Shown: positions 21,800 through 33,900 of the stretch, one piece after another
Layout of the letters: each line of letters opens with the position of its first letter
Numbering within the stretch: position 1 is the stretch's first letter
Assembly (NCBI GenBank): GCA_030490835.1
Contig: CM059973.1
Location: forward strand, 81,917,221-81,981,220
Direction: 5' to 3'
Length of the DNA: 64,000 nt
Source of the DNA: Annona cherimola
Taxonomy: Eukaryota; Streptophyta; Magnoliopsida; Magnoliales; Annonaceae
The notes under the pieces: generated by a model
What the model saw: only the letters and a program-made list of their open reading frames with translations
Told to the model about the DNA's origin: nothing
Databases searched by the model: none
Translations under genes and position numbers: made by a program

Positions 21800-24700
21800 T
21801 AGAGCTCTCGGAAATAGAGTTCTCGGACGCATCGATTCCCCGGGACGCGGGGCCGTAGATCTGGCGGGATGGAGCACTATGTCATTTAGCATCTGACGGC
21901 GGGGGGCGATTGATGGATCCTGACCGTCCATCTGCAGCCTGATTTTGGATTAATCCAGGCCTAAAATTTCCCCTAGAAAGTTCAAAAAATACTTCACCTT
22001 GAAGAGAATATCTTAACCATCTATTGGAGATGGCAATCTTTAGTTGAATCTCTACTGTTCATTTGACATGGACGTTCATGTGGCTAGGGTGGATGGCGAT
22101 GGAGGTTTGTAACTTTGTACACAGTGGAACGGTCTCCCCTTTTGTTCTTTTCCTCGAAGCCTTGCAAGAGTGCACGAGTTCGTTCTTGTTTAGGTAATTT
22201 TATATATTTCCACGTAGTATGACTGAAATGACTGATATACTTATATAGTTTTACTAATTTTATATTATTCGAGCATAATTTCACCGAAATTGAATATAAC
22301 TCTCATGATAATAATTGCCGGTAAATGGATGGCAATTGCACGTTAGCGAATTATTTTATTTCCCAAAACCCCCTTCAATTTAGGACATGGGTCGATGGAT
22401 TCTCTTCCAATTTAGCCCTATCAGACAACATTTATAGACTCCAGTTCCATTCCATTCTGTTTTTTCTCAGAATGGCATGCTTCTTTTCTTTCCCCTGCTG
22501 CTCCTCTTGTTGGTTGTGAGATATTGAGAGATGACAACAATATCAGTTCTTGTCATGCGCAGAATGTTCTAGTTTGGCTTGATTTCGTAGCATAGTGGCT
22601 ATGGAAGTTAGGAGAGACTTGCTTACACTTTTAAGCAGGTAGTGACTGATGTCCATGCTCCCATAATCAAAGTGGAAGAGGGGCTTCTTTGCTATATATA
22701 ACTGTTGATGGATTTCACTTAGAGCTCACTGAAAATGAATTGAAATAAAAGCAATTGTTTTGCTCTTGAGTCCCAACATGGGTGTTTGATGAATCACACA
22801 ACAAGTGAGGGAAAACTAAGATGCATCGGTTTTGAAGCTTTTTAATTGTTTAAACAACTTAAATTAGTGTTGAGTGCATGGGTCGGGTGCACTGCCAGAG
22901 CACTAGAGTTTTAATGCCCCATCATCTTCAACGGAAAGGGCAGCCATGGCAAAAGAACTCACCACCTAGATTCGATGGCAATGGCAGAAAAATGCATAAT
23001 CAAAACCACTCAAATAGTTGGCGATAAAATCCCATCGATACCGGCACTAGTTTATTCTTCAACCATCAACAAGTGTCAACGAAAAGGGTGTCTGTGGCAG
23101 AAGAACCCACCACCTAGATTCAGTGGCAATGACAGAAAAATATATGATCAGAACCAGTCAAACAATTGACCATTAAAAACTATGAAGACCAGCACTAATT
23201 TATTCTCCAGCCAGCAACAAGTGCCTCGCATCTCAATGCGTGTAATCTACCTTGATAAAGAGAAAATAGGGAGCAGAGGATGATACACTAAAATTGCAAA
23301 AATGGTGGTTCGTAGCTAGTTGAAAAGACTAAGAAACGATCACAAGATCTGCATGTGATTGAAGATGGCTACAACAATGAGATACATGCTTCGAAACGAA
23401 TCACAAAAATCATAACTATTTCATCGATTTCTAATCATCCATCTTCCGATCTCCTTGAATTAAAGGGTGTTTTTGGAAACGAGATAATTTACTAATGTTT
23501 AACTGTCTTTCATTTGACGACAACCTTTAGCATTAGGGTTATATGCGATTTTGGTCAAACTATGGGAGTGTATATGCAAATTATCCTTTTTATTCTAATT
23601 TGTGAATTTGTTTTTAAAACTTCAATATTTTTATATTTACATTTTAAACATTGTAACTTTGCATTTATTGTTTCTTAATCCTACGATTTCATATCGTAAA
23701 AGAAAATATAGCTTTGTTGGGTGACAAACTTAGGTGTAAAAGCGATTTTTACCTCTTTCTTCATACATTTTTTTAAAAATAATTTTACAGCTTTCTTTTT
23801 CTATTTTTGTAGTTCGGTTTTGAGCCTCGCACCTCTTACTCCCATGTACTCTCACACACTAGCATCAAGTACTAAATAATACAAGTGTTGATATATATAT
23901 TTTTTATTTTTATCCTTACATTTCAACCTTTTTGACACAATTATCACATTTATTTTCACTTTTAAAAAGCATTCCCCTTTCAAGCTTTTTGACTTTTCAC
24001 TCACTCATATTACCAAACACACTTAAATAGCTAAAATGACAAAAATGCCCTTTTTCAAATGCAATCCCATGAATTCCTTATTTTCCCTTTCATTTTTCAT
24101 ACTTCAATCCTAATCCCTTTTCCTTTTTATTTGTTTCTTTTCCAGTCCCAAATCTTTAAGCACTATCCTTTTAATTTGTCATTTGTAGCCTTTTCATGAA
24201 AATTTCTTCTTTATTTTCCTTAATTTTTTGGACAAATTTCACCACCTGTACTGAAAGTTTGAAATAAGATGATAAGCAACATGAATAGTAAGGAGACAAG
24301 TTTAGGAAAATCTAATCTCGCATTGGAGTATGTTGGCTAATATTCTCAAATCTCTAATTATGGGATTAGTGATTATTCTTATAATATTGAAAATGATTAT
24401 TTTTAATGAAAGATCCCTTATTGTAGGCATGGTATTAGCATTTATATAATTATATTGTTAAAGTTATATTAAGAGTAAATTAAAAATGTTGGGATGCCAT
24501 TTTTTTATTGGTATATATTTATAATCATCTCAATTTATATTACAATTAACTCCTGAAACATTCTTATAACTTAACTTTTATAGATACAAATTCCACTATA
24601 CTAGTTCTACATTGTTTATCATGTAGCACAATAGTTCCCATGTACGCATAACAAATAGAATATATTATAGTTAGGAAAAGATAATGAAGAAAAGAATGAA

Positions 24701-27040
24701 CAATATCGGGAGAGTACTCTTTTTGATGACTTTTCGTTCATAATAAAATGCTCTTTGTCAAAAAATAAATACTTAACAATGTTTGATTACACTAGTAGTT
24801 CGATTTTCCATTTTTCTTTCAAAATTTTCTTATGTGTGCTTTTTTTTTTCTAAAAAAAACTCTTTGTGAATATGACATTAACACAAAAAAAATTTATGTA
24901 GTTTTTCTTTGTTATATTAATTGGTAAATTTAATGGGAGATTTTATCTTATTGCCAATTGTCGGCTTGAGTAAAAAGTGATGATTAGCATGCTAGGTTGG
25001 CAATTGGTACTATAGAAATTTTCGTTATATATTTTTCTTAAATTTTGATATGACATTACAAGTTGTTAGTGCTAAGGTATTCCTAGTAAGGGACATGCTA
25101 CGGTGGAGTATAACTATAGCGAAAAAAGGAGCAAAAGTTGCTAAGATATGCTTTCAAAAATGATGTAATACATTGGAGCCGATGGTGTAGCAGGAAATAG
25201 GTAAGGGTTGCCAAGATATCTCTTTGGAAGTCAAGCGCCATAATAATATTTAGTTGCAATGAAAATTTTTAGATATTGTTTGGTTGAATAATATCTGAAA
25301 TTGATTTTGAGATAAAATTTGTAAAAATTCAAAAAAAAAAATTAAAACTGGTGTGACAAGGATAAGAGTCAAGCCGACCATCTCATAAGAGATAGCCGTA
25401 GAATAGTCGAGCCCTTCCCTGTAAATTGGACTATTGAACGAGGAATGCCACTAACAGATATGAGCAGACTTCTTGCCCCTTCGAGAAGGGATTGGACTAA
25501 TACTGTGACTTCAATCCTAACAAACCTTCTTACCTAAGCTACTTTATGTGGATGACGGGCACAACCACCCTCGAGCCGGAACTAGCGGCACATATTAAAT
25601 GCGACGTCATAGTAATGTGGTTGTACCGTCTCGTTTCATCATTAGGATAACTATTATCAAGAGCCAGGTTATCCTAGACTAATAAGAACGGGATCCCATG
25701 TCATGCTCAAAATCTCAAGAAATGATGAAAATCTTTTGAGGACAGAAGCATGCTAGTTTCCACGAGAAAACAAATATAAAGTATAAACAAACCCCTAGCA
25801 AGAGGGGGTTACATGTAAGAGAATTGAAGCATATAAGATTAACCATTTGTACATGCCCAAAAGAGAAGCTAAGTTAATAAGCCATACATCTTCTACGCAG
25901 CCAAGTTTTCTCTTACCGGGCTTCATAGTTTCTTGGGTAATTCTTGGGTAATCTCTCTTAAGTGAGATCATTCTTTTTCCACATAATTTCTTGTCCCATG
26001 TTTATTAACTTTTTGAATCTTGATCTGGTCCGAATCTTTTAACCCTAAACTAAATTTGGACTTATCAGGGTGGATAGCCTATACTAAGTGACTAAAAGCT
26101 GATTTCAACGGATGAATAGAGTGTAAAAGGAGTAAAAGAGATTGATGATAATAAAACTTCATAAAAAGAGAAAAAAAGAAAAACAGAAGTGCGGGAATTG
26201 TTAAAAAAGATTGAAATTCATGATTAAGAAAGAAAGCTTAATTTAGTTTTAAAAATCGTTTGAATTTTGTGATAAATTATTTAAGGTAGTCTTTAATATT
26301 TGAATGAGTATTACAACCAAAAAGAAAGAACATGTGGAGATTATTAATTCTTCAAACAAAGTTTTAAGTATTTCAAATGTTTGTGTGATGAATTTTCTTA
26401 ACTTTGCAATATCCTGATAAACTTTTGTTGTATTAAGCATTACCTGACATCCCGTTATAATTGATCTTTTCATTGCATGTACTATATTCGTAAGGATGGA
26501 AAAAAAAGATCATGCATGTGAATATAAGTATTATTACTAACAATGAGATGTGAATGTTGTTGCCAAATTTCACATGGATGGAATTACAGATGGGACCCAT
26601 ACATAGACGAAAAATTTGATGAAAAAAAAAATAATAAGGGCTGTCATTTATGCCCGACGTCGAATGAACCAAGCTGTGTGTTTAAGGTGCGTGTGGTTGG
26701 TTGTGGTGTGTGAGGTATTCAAAAGAGTAATTTTTGAAAAAAAAACGCGCATTTGAAAAAGAAGATGAATGTTGGGAAAATTAAAATAAACAATTAAAAG
26801 TTAAGTAACATACTGGAATAAATGATTAAAAATAATGATGAAATAAGCTGAGATGTGTGTATTCATATTTCATGGAAACACATGCGTTGAATTGTCCTGG
26901 AACGTGGCGTTGAATACAAATGCAATAAGGGCCTAGAAATTGTATTTCTTTTTTCTGTTTAAAAAGTATTGTATTTATTTATAATTTATTATTTTTTTCT
27001 AAAAGCTGCACAAGTCAAGTACCCTTATCCGTTTTGCTCT
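21800..27040. other. Intergenic region, mostly without recognisable features
   Basis: About 21800-21960 is GC-rich and probably the promoter side of the DUF1639 gene. A two-copy tandem duplication is listed at 22929-23224. About 25360-26000 is less AT-rich and looks like decayed repeat or retrotransposon sequence, but I find no reading frame, long terminal repeat pair or primer site to classify it. The rest, including 23500-25300 and 26050-27040, is AT-rich and I see nothing in it. Confidence 0.35.
22929..23224. repeat. Two-copy tandem duplication, 148-bp unit
   Basis: Unit 1 starts CAACGGAAAGGG at 22929 and unit 2 starts CAACGAAAAGGG at 23077. They share CACCACCTAGATTC, GGCAATG.CAGAAAAAT, GCACTA.TTTATTCT and CAACAAGTG at constant spacing. 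The units have clearly diverged. The open frame at 22975-23169 crosses both and is not credible as a gene. Confidence 0.8.
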
Positions 27041-27044
27041 TTGT

Positions 27045-27603
27045 AAAAAATTTCAACCAAAACTTTTTAATCTAAATTTTTTTTTACTCTCCGTAATTAT
27101 CTTATTTTTAATTTTTAAATTTTTACATTTTACTAAATAAACAACCATACTTTTCAATTATTTACACACAACTACCCATACAGTTAACCTATCTAGGGTG
27201 TGTTTAGTAATAAATAAAACTTTTGATGAAAAATTTTGGAGAGTAGAAGTTGTCAAATGATGTGATATGACAGGGATAATGATGAGTAGTAAAGAGAATA
27301 AAATTAAAATAGATAAGTTAGTTATGTGGATAGTTGTGTAGAAATAATTGAAAAGTATGGTAGTTATATAGGAAAGTGTGAAAAAATAATTAAAAAATAT
27401 AATAATGGTGGAGAGGGAAAAATTTTAGATTAAAAAATTTTAACTTGATATTTTCTGCCAATTGGCAAACACACCCCTATTTTAATTTTAATTTCTTCAC
27501 ATGTCATCCTTACCCTTATTATATCACATCATTTTTACCAACTTAATAATTTTTAACAGAAAATTTTTTTTATCAAAAATTTTATTTTCAACCAAACACA
27601 TCC
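27045..27603 (-). repeat. Family-T MITE split by a nested family-T insertion
   Basis: The minus-orientation copy reads through 27045-27195, which contains CATACTTTTCAATTATTT and TTAACCTATCTA. It resumes at 27477-27603 with CTATTTTAATTTTAATTTC and ends at ACCAAACACATCC. Removing 27196-27476 and one CTA restores the family's normal TATCTATTTTAA phrase, so the other copy inserted here. Confidence 0.75.
27196..27476 (+). mobile_element. Tourist/Harbinger-like MITE, family T reference copy
   Basis: This 281-base element has perfect 10-bp inverted ends, GGGTGTGTTT and AAACACACCC. Its target-site duplication is CTA (27193-27195 and 27477-27479), proven by the interrupted host copy around it. A 3-bp duplication with GGG..TGTTT ends fits PIF/Harbinger (Tourist) MITEs, although TTA/TAA is the usual target. 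The interior has ATGATGTGATATGACAGGG, AATAGATAAGTTAGTTATG and GTAGAAATAATTGAAAAG. It encodes no protein and must be moved by a transposase from elsewhere. Confidence 0.85.
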
Positions 27604-27929
27604 TTACATTTTAGCTTCACCTCGCTGAAAAACTGTATTCCTGCCCCCTGCATCGATCGCTCAGTGGCTCACCCAAGTCATGCCTGATAACAACCGTCCG
27701 GCGCGTTTCGCCGTCTGACGCGCGCTGAGGTCCCTTCTAATTATTTGACTCCTGTTCCGCCATTAACGACTCCACCCGAAGCAGCAACCCTCCGCCGTCT
27801 GAAACGAAAGGGTTTCCCTTTTCGGTCCTGGATACATTGCGATTCTTCTCTTCCTGGGGAAGGAAAAACGAAATTAAAGAAACAGAAAGGAAAGGAAAAG
27901 ATTGAATCGAAACTAAACGTGCGGAAAAG

Positions 27930-30900
27930 ATGAAGTCCCCCTCCGGAACCATTAACATCGCTGCCAGCGCGCGGAGACTCGACGTCGACAATCGGATCTC
28001 TCTCAAGTACTACTATCGGATTGCCGATAATCTTCTCAGACAGGTATTTTCTTATTGATTTTCTAGGGGGAAAAATTCCTCTTCGTGTTTCTTTCTGATT
28101 CTGCCTTTGCCGAGTTTCCTCTAGGTCTTTATTGAAGGGAGTCCAACGATCTTCTACATTGAGACAGGAGAATTTCAATTTTTGGTTCATATTGAATTCG
28201 ATTTGTTGTGAAATTAGGTCGTTTGTGTAGAGTTCGAACATTGGTTACTACTGATCAGCTATGGCATGGATGGAAACTGGAAACTATCTGCAGAGAACTT
28301 TTGTACCCGTCTCCCGCTGTTCAATAATCTCTGCACGAAATCTAATGAGCATTTGGAAATTTGTTGCTTGACGATTCCGTGGAACATCTTCTTTTGATAG
28401 GAGATAATGGGTATAGCAACTCCCAGTGCTGTTGTCTAAGCGAGAGTAGATGTGCTTGGCCATGTATTTATTCGGAATTTTGAGCAGTGCAAATGACATT
28501 ACATCAGTTAGGATACTGGATGTTTGATTTTCATGTGGAGGGGCATCTGGATTAACTTTCATAATGAAATATGTTTCCACATTCCTCGAAATCTAACATT
28601 TTAGATTTCCCTTGCTGATCACGGTGTCTTGTGTGCTCTGACAATTTTTTTGTAGATTGTTCTGGCCGGCATGCTTGTTCTGTACCATATAAAACAGTGA
28701 TTGAATAGGATTTCAAGCTCAATAACCATGGTTCTAATGGAAATGCAGTCAATGGTGCTTCATGGAAAAGTTAATTCATAAACTATGGTTTTCCCTCTTA
28801 TTTTGTTACATGGGAGCAGATTGCTCAAATCTAGGCAAACTCAATGGTTAGTTTACTGCTAAATATAGTCACTTAAGATGAGATGTAGAAAATCACAGTA
28901 AGATGTTTGTTTTGCATCTTCTCCACGCTGCCCAAGTCTTAGTCCACTGAGATTGGATTGCACAGCCCATGCCATTGACAGTCCAGGACTGTTCGACTGG
29001 TTTGGCATGATCTGGATTATGGAATATGTGCCATGCAACATGATTTAGAGGAATGATTACCAGATAGTTTTTTTTCCGTTGTCTTTAGTTTCCTCTCAGT
29101 ACTAGGGACTGGATGGTCACTTGCATCACTGACTTCTGTTCTGTTAGGTGTATCTCTCAGAACTGTTTGCAAACTCTTTTTATGATTGGCTTTGGATAGC
29201 AGCTCCAAGTCCGTTGTTTGTTTGTTTGTTTGTTTTCTTGTGCCATCTTTAGGTTGCTGCCATTTATTATATATTGTGAGTTGATGTTAGTGTTTGCCAT
29301 ACTATGATCTTTGAACCCTCTTGAAATTTGTTAATGTGTTCTTTAGGAATTGTTAATTTTCTGTGTTTGTATATTTTGATTTATCATTTGTTGGAATTAT
29401 TGACTTGGTGCAGGCGGACATCTACCGCGAGGAGAAGAACGTAATCGATCTGTATATAATGCTTTTACGATTTTCAAGGTTAGAAAAGGAGTAGCATAAA
29501 ATGCTATCTTGATGAATTACTCATTGACAAGAAACTTTAGAGGTGCTATATACGTGGTAGCAAAATTTTCATTCTGGAACTAATTCCTTTCAGTAACACT
29601 TTATTGCTCCTTTTTCAGCAAGTGTTTTCGTACTTAAGCCTTAACAGAATGAAATAAACCATGGATTAGGATCCTGGTTGTTTATTGTTGGATGCCATGG
29701 GATGTTTCTTCCACTACATCAAGTTACTGTGAGTGAGCAATGGATGTGCCAATGGAAGTGTATTCAACTCATCCTTATCAGCTTGGTAAAAAAAAAAAAA
29801 AAAAAAATCATCCTTATCAGTTCATTTGTGGTTATATAACTGTGATAGCTGTTCGGAGCCTTAACATCATTACATGGGTGATGGTTGCAAGTAATTGTAT
29901 TTAATTGCGTATAAATACTGAAGGAAGAGTGATTCTTCTAGGCTGCGCACTAATCGGGTTATAGATGGGACCCCCAATTTTCATGGTTAAGTCATCATGC
30001 CGCTTCTGTCAAAGATCCTTCTTGGTGGTTCTGATCACCTTTCACGTGCTATCTTTGCAGCTGGATGACTCTTAACAGTTTATAAATAACTGATTGATCA
30101 ATGTGGTTTCATCTGTTTGCAGAATCTGCTTTGATAGGCATAGTTTATGATAGCTTTAGACATCTGGGCATCTTGCTTAATGGGTTGCTAGGTTTTTTAG
30201 GAGCGATTTCCGTCCCATTCAGACTTTTAGAATTGAAATCTTATATCTGATAACCTTGTCATTGTAGTTTTTCTTAGCTGGCTGATTGGCTGTTGACAAT
30301 TCCCTTCAGGCTAAAAGTTTTCTTCTTTGTTTTTGGACATGTATGAACATATAAAATGATATGATTTTTTTCAATTACTCTGTTTTGGGGATTGGAAGGT
30401 TATTGAAATGAAATCAAGATCCTATCTGTGTATGCTTCAAAGGATTTTTGGATAGTGCCTTAGGTTTTGTGTGTCAAGTATTCTCAAATGCTTTTTATAT
30501 CATCCCTCAGGTTGTTGGAAGATTTGTCTTCTTCTATTTTCTGTCAAATTGGTTAATCTACAAATGTTCTGATTCTGGAAGTTTTCCAATTGCCTTTACT
30601 ACTCAGTAGACTGGAGCTAAATATCTTTTACTTGGCTTCTGATCTGAAGGTTCTGAATGTTCTGGTCATGGAGACTTTAGGCATTATAACTCTAATTTAG
30701 CTTTTCAAGTTGCTATGCATGATATTGGAATTGTGGGCTGTGGATGCACGAACTGCACGTCAGCAAGCTATTCACTTTATATGCACCACCTGTCCTATAA
30801 TTTCCTCAATTCTTTGCCATGTGGGATTCTTCTGGGACTGCATTGTCTGGGTAGTTAATGTCGGTTATTTAACGGACAATTTATTAAATTTCAGTATGCT

Positions 30901-33900
30901 AGTGCTGTCAAACTAATGGAGTTAATTTGATCTGCAGTTTAATATCGGAAACTATTCCATGTCATCGAGACTACACCATCTTATTAAAACGAGAAAGGCT
31001 TTCTTTTAAGAGGGTACTTTCTTGTTGTCTTTTGCTAACCTTCATCGGGGAATCTTGACTTTGTGTAACATGCGTGCATTTTAACTTCAAAATCTTTGAT
31101 TTAGAAATTATTGAATGCAATGAATGAGCTGGAATCTCTGAAGCCTGCTGTTCAAAGTCTGATTGAGGAACTAAACAGAAAACGTACAAAGAGAGTAGAT
31201 AGGTCACACCAGGTTCACCAAAACCTTTCTGTTGAGTCTTCCTTGGAGTGGCCACCTGTCAAAAGTCAGATTCTGGCAAACTGTGAGACAAGACAGGTAA
31301 GGCATGTCTCCATTGCAATGAAAGTGGTCCGCAAGTAGATCTTTGTTGTTAAAGTACACATTTTAATTTACCACTTGGCTTGTAAGTTGTTGGTGTATGT
31401 GACACTCGTACACCGGTATTTTCTTCTTGCAGGTGCAACAGCCCACCAGGAGTGTTACTAGATCTCAGAGCTCATGGATCCAGCAAGATAAGTTCTCAAA
31501 TCTGCCAGCAATGTAAGAGCAGTTCCACAGCATTTTGAAATCTGTTATCATCATCCATATTAACTCAAAGTCTCAGTTGCCATTGTACTCTGGCTCGCAG
31601 ACAGTCTTCTGTGGTTGGATATCAGTAATTAAAGTCAGATATTAAACTTTTTCCCCGTAGTATATTCTTTTTAGAATTTCTGTCTCTTGCGTCTTTTATT
31701 ACTTCACCTCTACCCTCTTAGGATTATTCATTCTCCTTTGGAAGATTCTGATTGAGCTAATTTCACTCTTTTCTGGTGTAGTTTTCTACACCTTTTATCA
31801 TCAAATTATTTGACACTAAGAAGTATAGAAATTGATGACAGTATATATGAGTTTTTAAGAGTCATATGGTGGATCTATTCAATGCTATAAACTGCATTAG
31901 AAGTCATGTTAAACGTAAATGGTCACAGTTATTTGTAATTCCAATAGGCTTGCATGGTTTTTTTTTTTTCTTTAAACTGAACAATGTATGCAAGCAAACT
32001 AACTGTTACCATTCCAATCAACCCCTGCTAACAGCCAGTCTGTCATGGTCTGGCATGAAGTCTCTGATGATGCCCCGAGGCCTTTCTCTGGGTTAGAATC
32101 ATGAAGTGTTAATCCTAACACATTGTGTAGATTTTATTGACTAAGATGGCAGATTTTTCTGTAATAGTCAATTTGCATTAGCTTGTTCATAATGGCTTCT
32201 TCTTAATTTGTTTTCTCACCTTATTCTTTTTTTATAGATCTCTAAGTGTCCCACGTCCAAACGAGGAGACATTATTGAGACATTCTATATTAGGTCCTGA
32301 GGGTCTTCATGGGCGATGGCAGCCGCCTACCATTGATACAAAGGTGTTATGCAATCCAATCCAGTACTTCATATATTTGTGTTTGAGTTAAATTGACTTG
32401 GCTTGTCTGGATGTAGGTCAGATATCCAACTAGTATAGATTCAACTCCAGCTGAGATCCCAAGGTCAGAATTGATAATATGTATTTTTTGTCACGGATAA
32501 TAGATAACAATGTCTCTAACGATTCTCATGTTTATGCTTATCCCTCAACTGTGTAAATGTTCAGTTTAAATTGTCCTTTACGTGTTGATAATTCTATTAA
32601 ATTGTTGTTTCCTCCATTTGAACAGCTTGATTCAACTTACTGAAGATGAGTCTATATCTGCAAAAGATGGTGTTAATTTGCAACCGGAAAGGTCTAGGCT
32701 TGAATCAGTCCTCTCACTGGATGATGGTAGATGGTCTGTTGCTGCAGATGAACCTCGTCCTGTGATTGCCTCCAACACCATGGAGGCTTCTGCTCAAATT
32801 GATATTATCAGGCAGCCTTCTCCTCCACCTGTTCTTGCTGATGTGCAAGATCTGGTATCTGCCAATTCATCACAGGTCATTGACCTGAGATCAGAACCAG
32901 CAAAAAGCTTGCAGGATGAGTTTATTCATTCTGAATCCCCACTGCAGCTGCACATCGTAATATTCTCTGTTATCCATTTCGGACGATATGCTTTAGGAAG
33001 TTAGAATAAAATGTTACGGATGGGAATTTGCAAATACGCTTTGATTTTCAGTCTCTCATGCGACTAGACTCATCCTTTTAGAGCCAAAAATGTCTTCCAT
33101 CTCATTTATATTAGAAGTTTATCTTGCCTCTGAGGCATGTCTTTATATGGTTTCTTTTAGCTCAAGCTCATTAGGTAGTGGATTTTGGATTTCTAATGTA
33201 TAGTAATTGTTGATTAAAATGGATTATATTTTAGGAGCTAGCAGATGAGTATTGAGTATACTCTCTAGATTCTGGTGCTTTAGGTACTAAGGGCCTGTAA
33301 TTATCAGTTTCTCTGACAGCAGTAACATACTAGCATGAGCACACGTTGTGGAAATGTTAATTCAAATCAAATTTTGGTGTATAATACTTTTGAAATTTGA
33401 ATTGAGGATGTGCAGTTATTGGATGTATGCCATCATTAAGAGATGCACCTAGTATTTGTTGTAGTGGACTTTTTTCTATATGACAATTTCTTTTTGTTGT
33501 CAACTACTGGCAATTTCAACCTTCTTCCACTAATTATTCTTGTATTTTATTTGCAGTCCACTGGACTGATGGACAGCTTCATGGAAATGGCCAAGTCAAA
33601 CACTAAAAGGGATTTAGAAACTTGTGGTGTTCTTGCAGGTTTACTGGTAAGGAAAGATTTAATGTTAGCTTCACTATTTCTCAAAATTGTATTCATATAA
33701 TGGATCATGTTCATAGTTGCTTTTTTCATTTTGCAGAAGAACAGAAAGTTCTTTATCACAGCACTCATCATTCCAAAGCAGGAGTCCACAGCTAACACTG
33801 TATGTGATGTTTTTTTCAGTCTCATGATAAGATCTCATGTTGTCTGAGGTACCTTATTTTTATTATCGTGAAAGGCAACTAAGCAATTTTTTACTGGGGT

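Noticed and set aside
21201..21802. Several plus-strand frames of 130-142 codons
   Set aside because: They are antisense to DUF1639 exon 1 and its leader, whose GC content removes stops by chance.
25360..26000. Possible retrotransposon or gene remnant
   Set aside because: The composition differs from its surroundings, but no reading frame, terminal repeats or primer-binding site could be made out.
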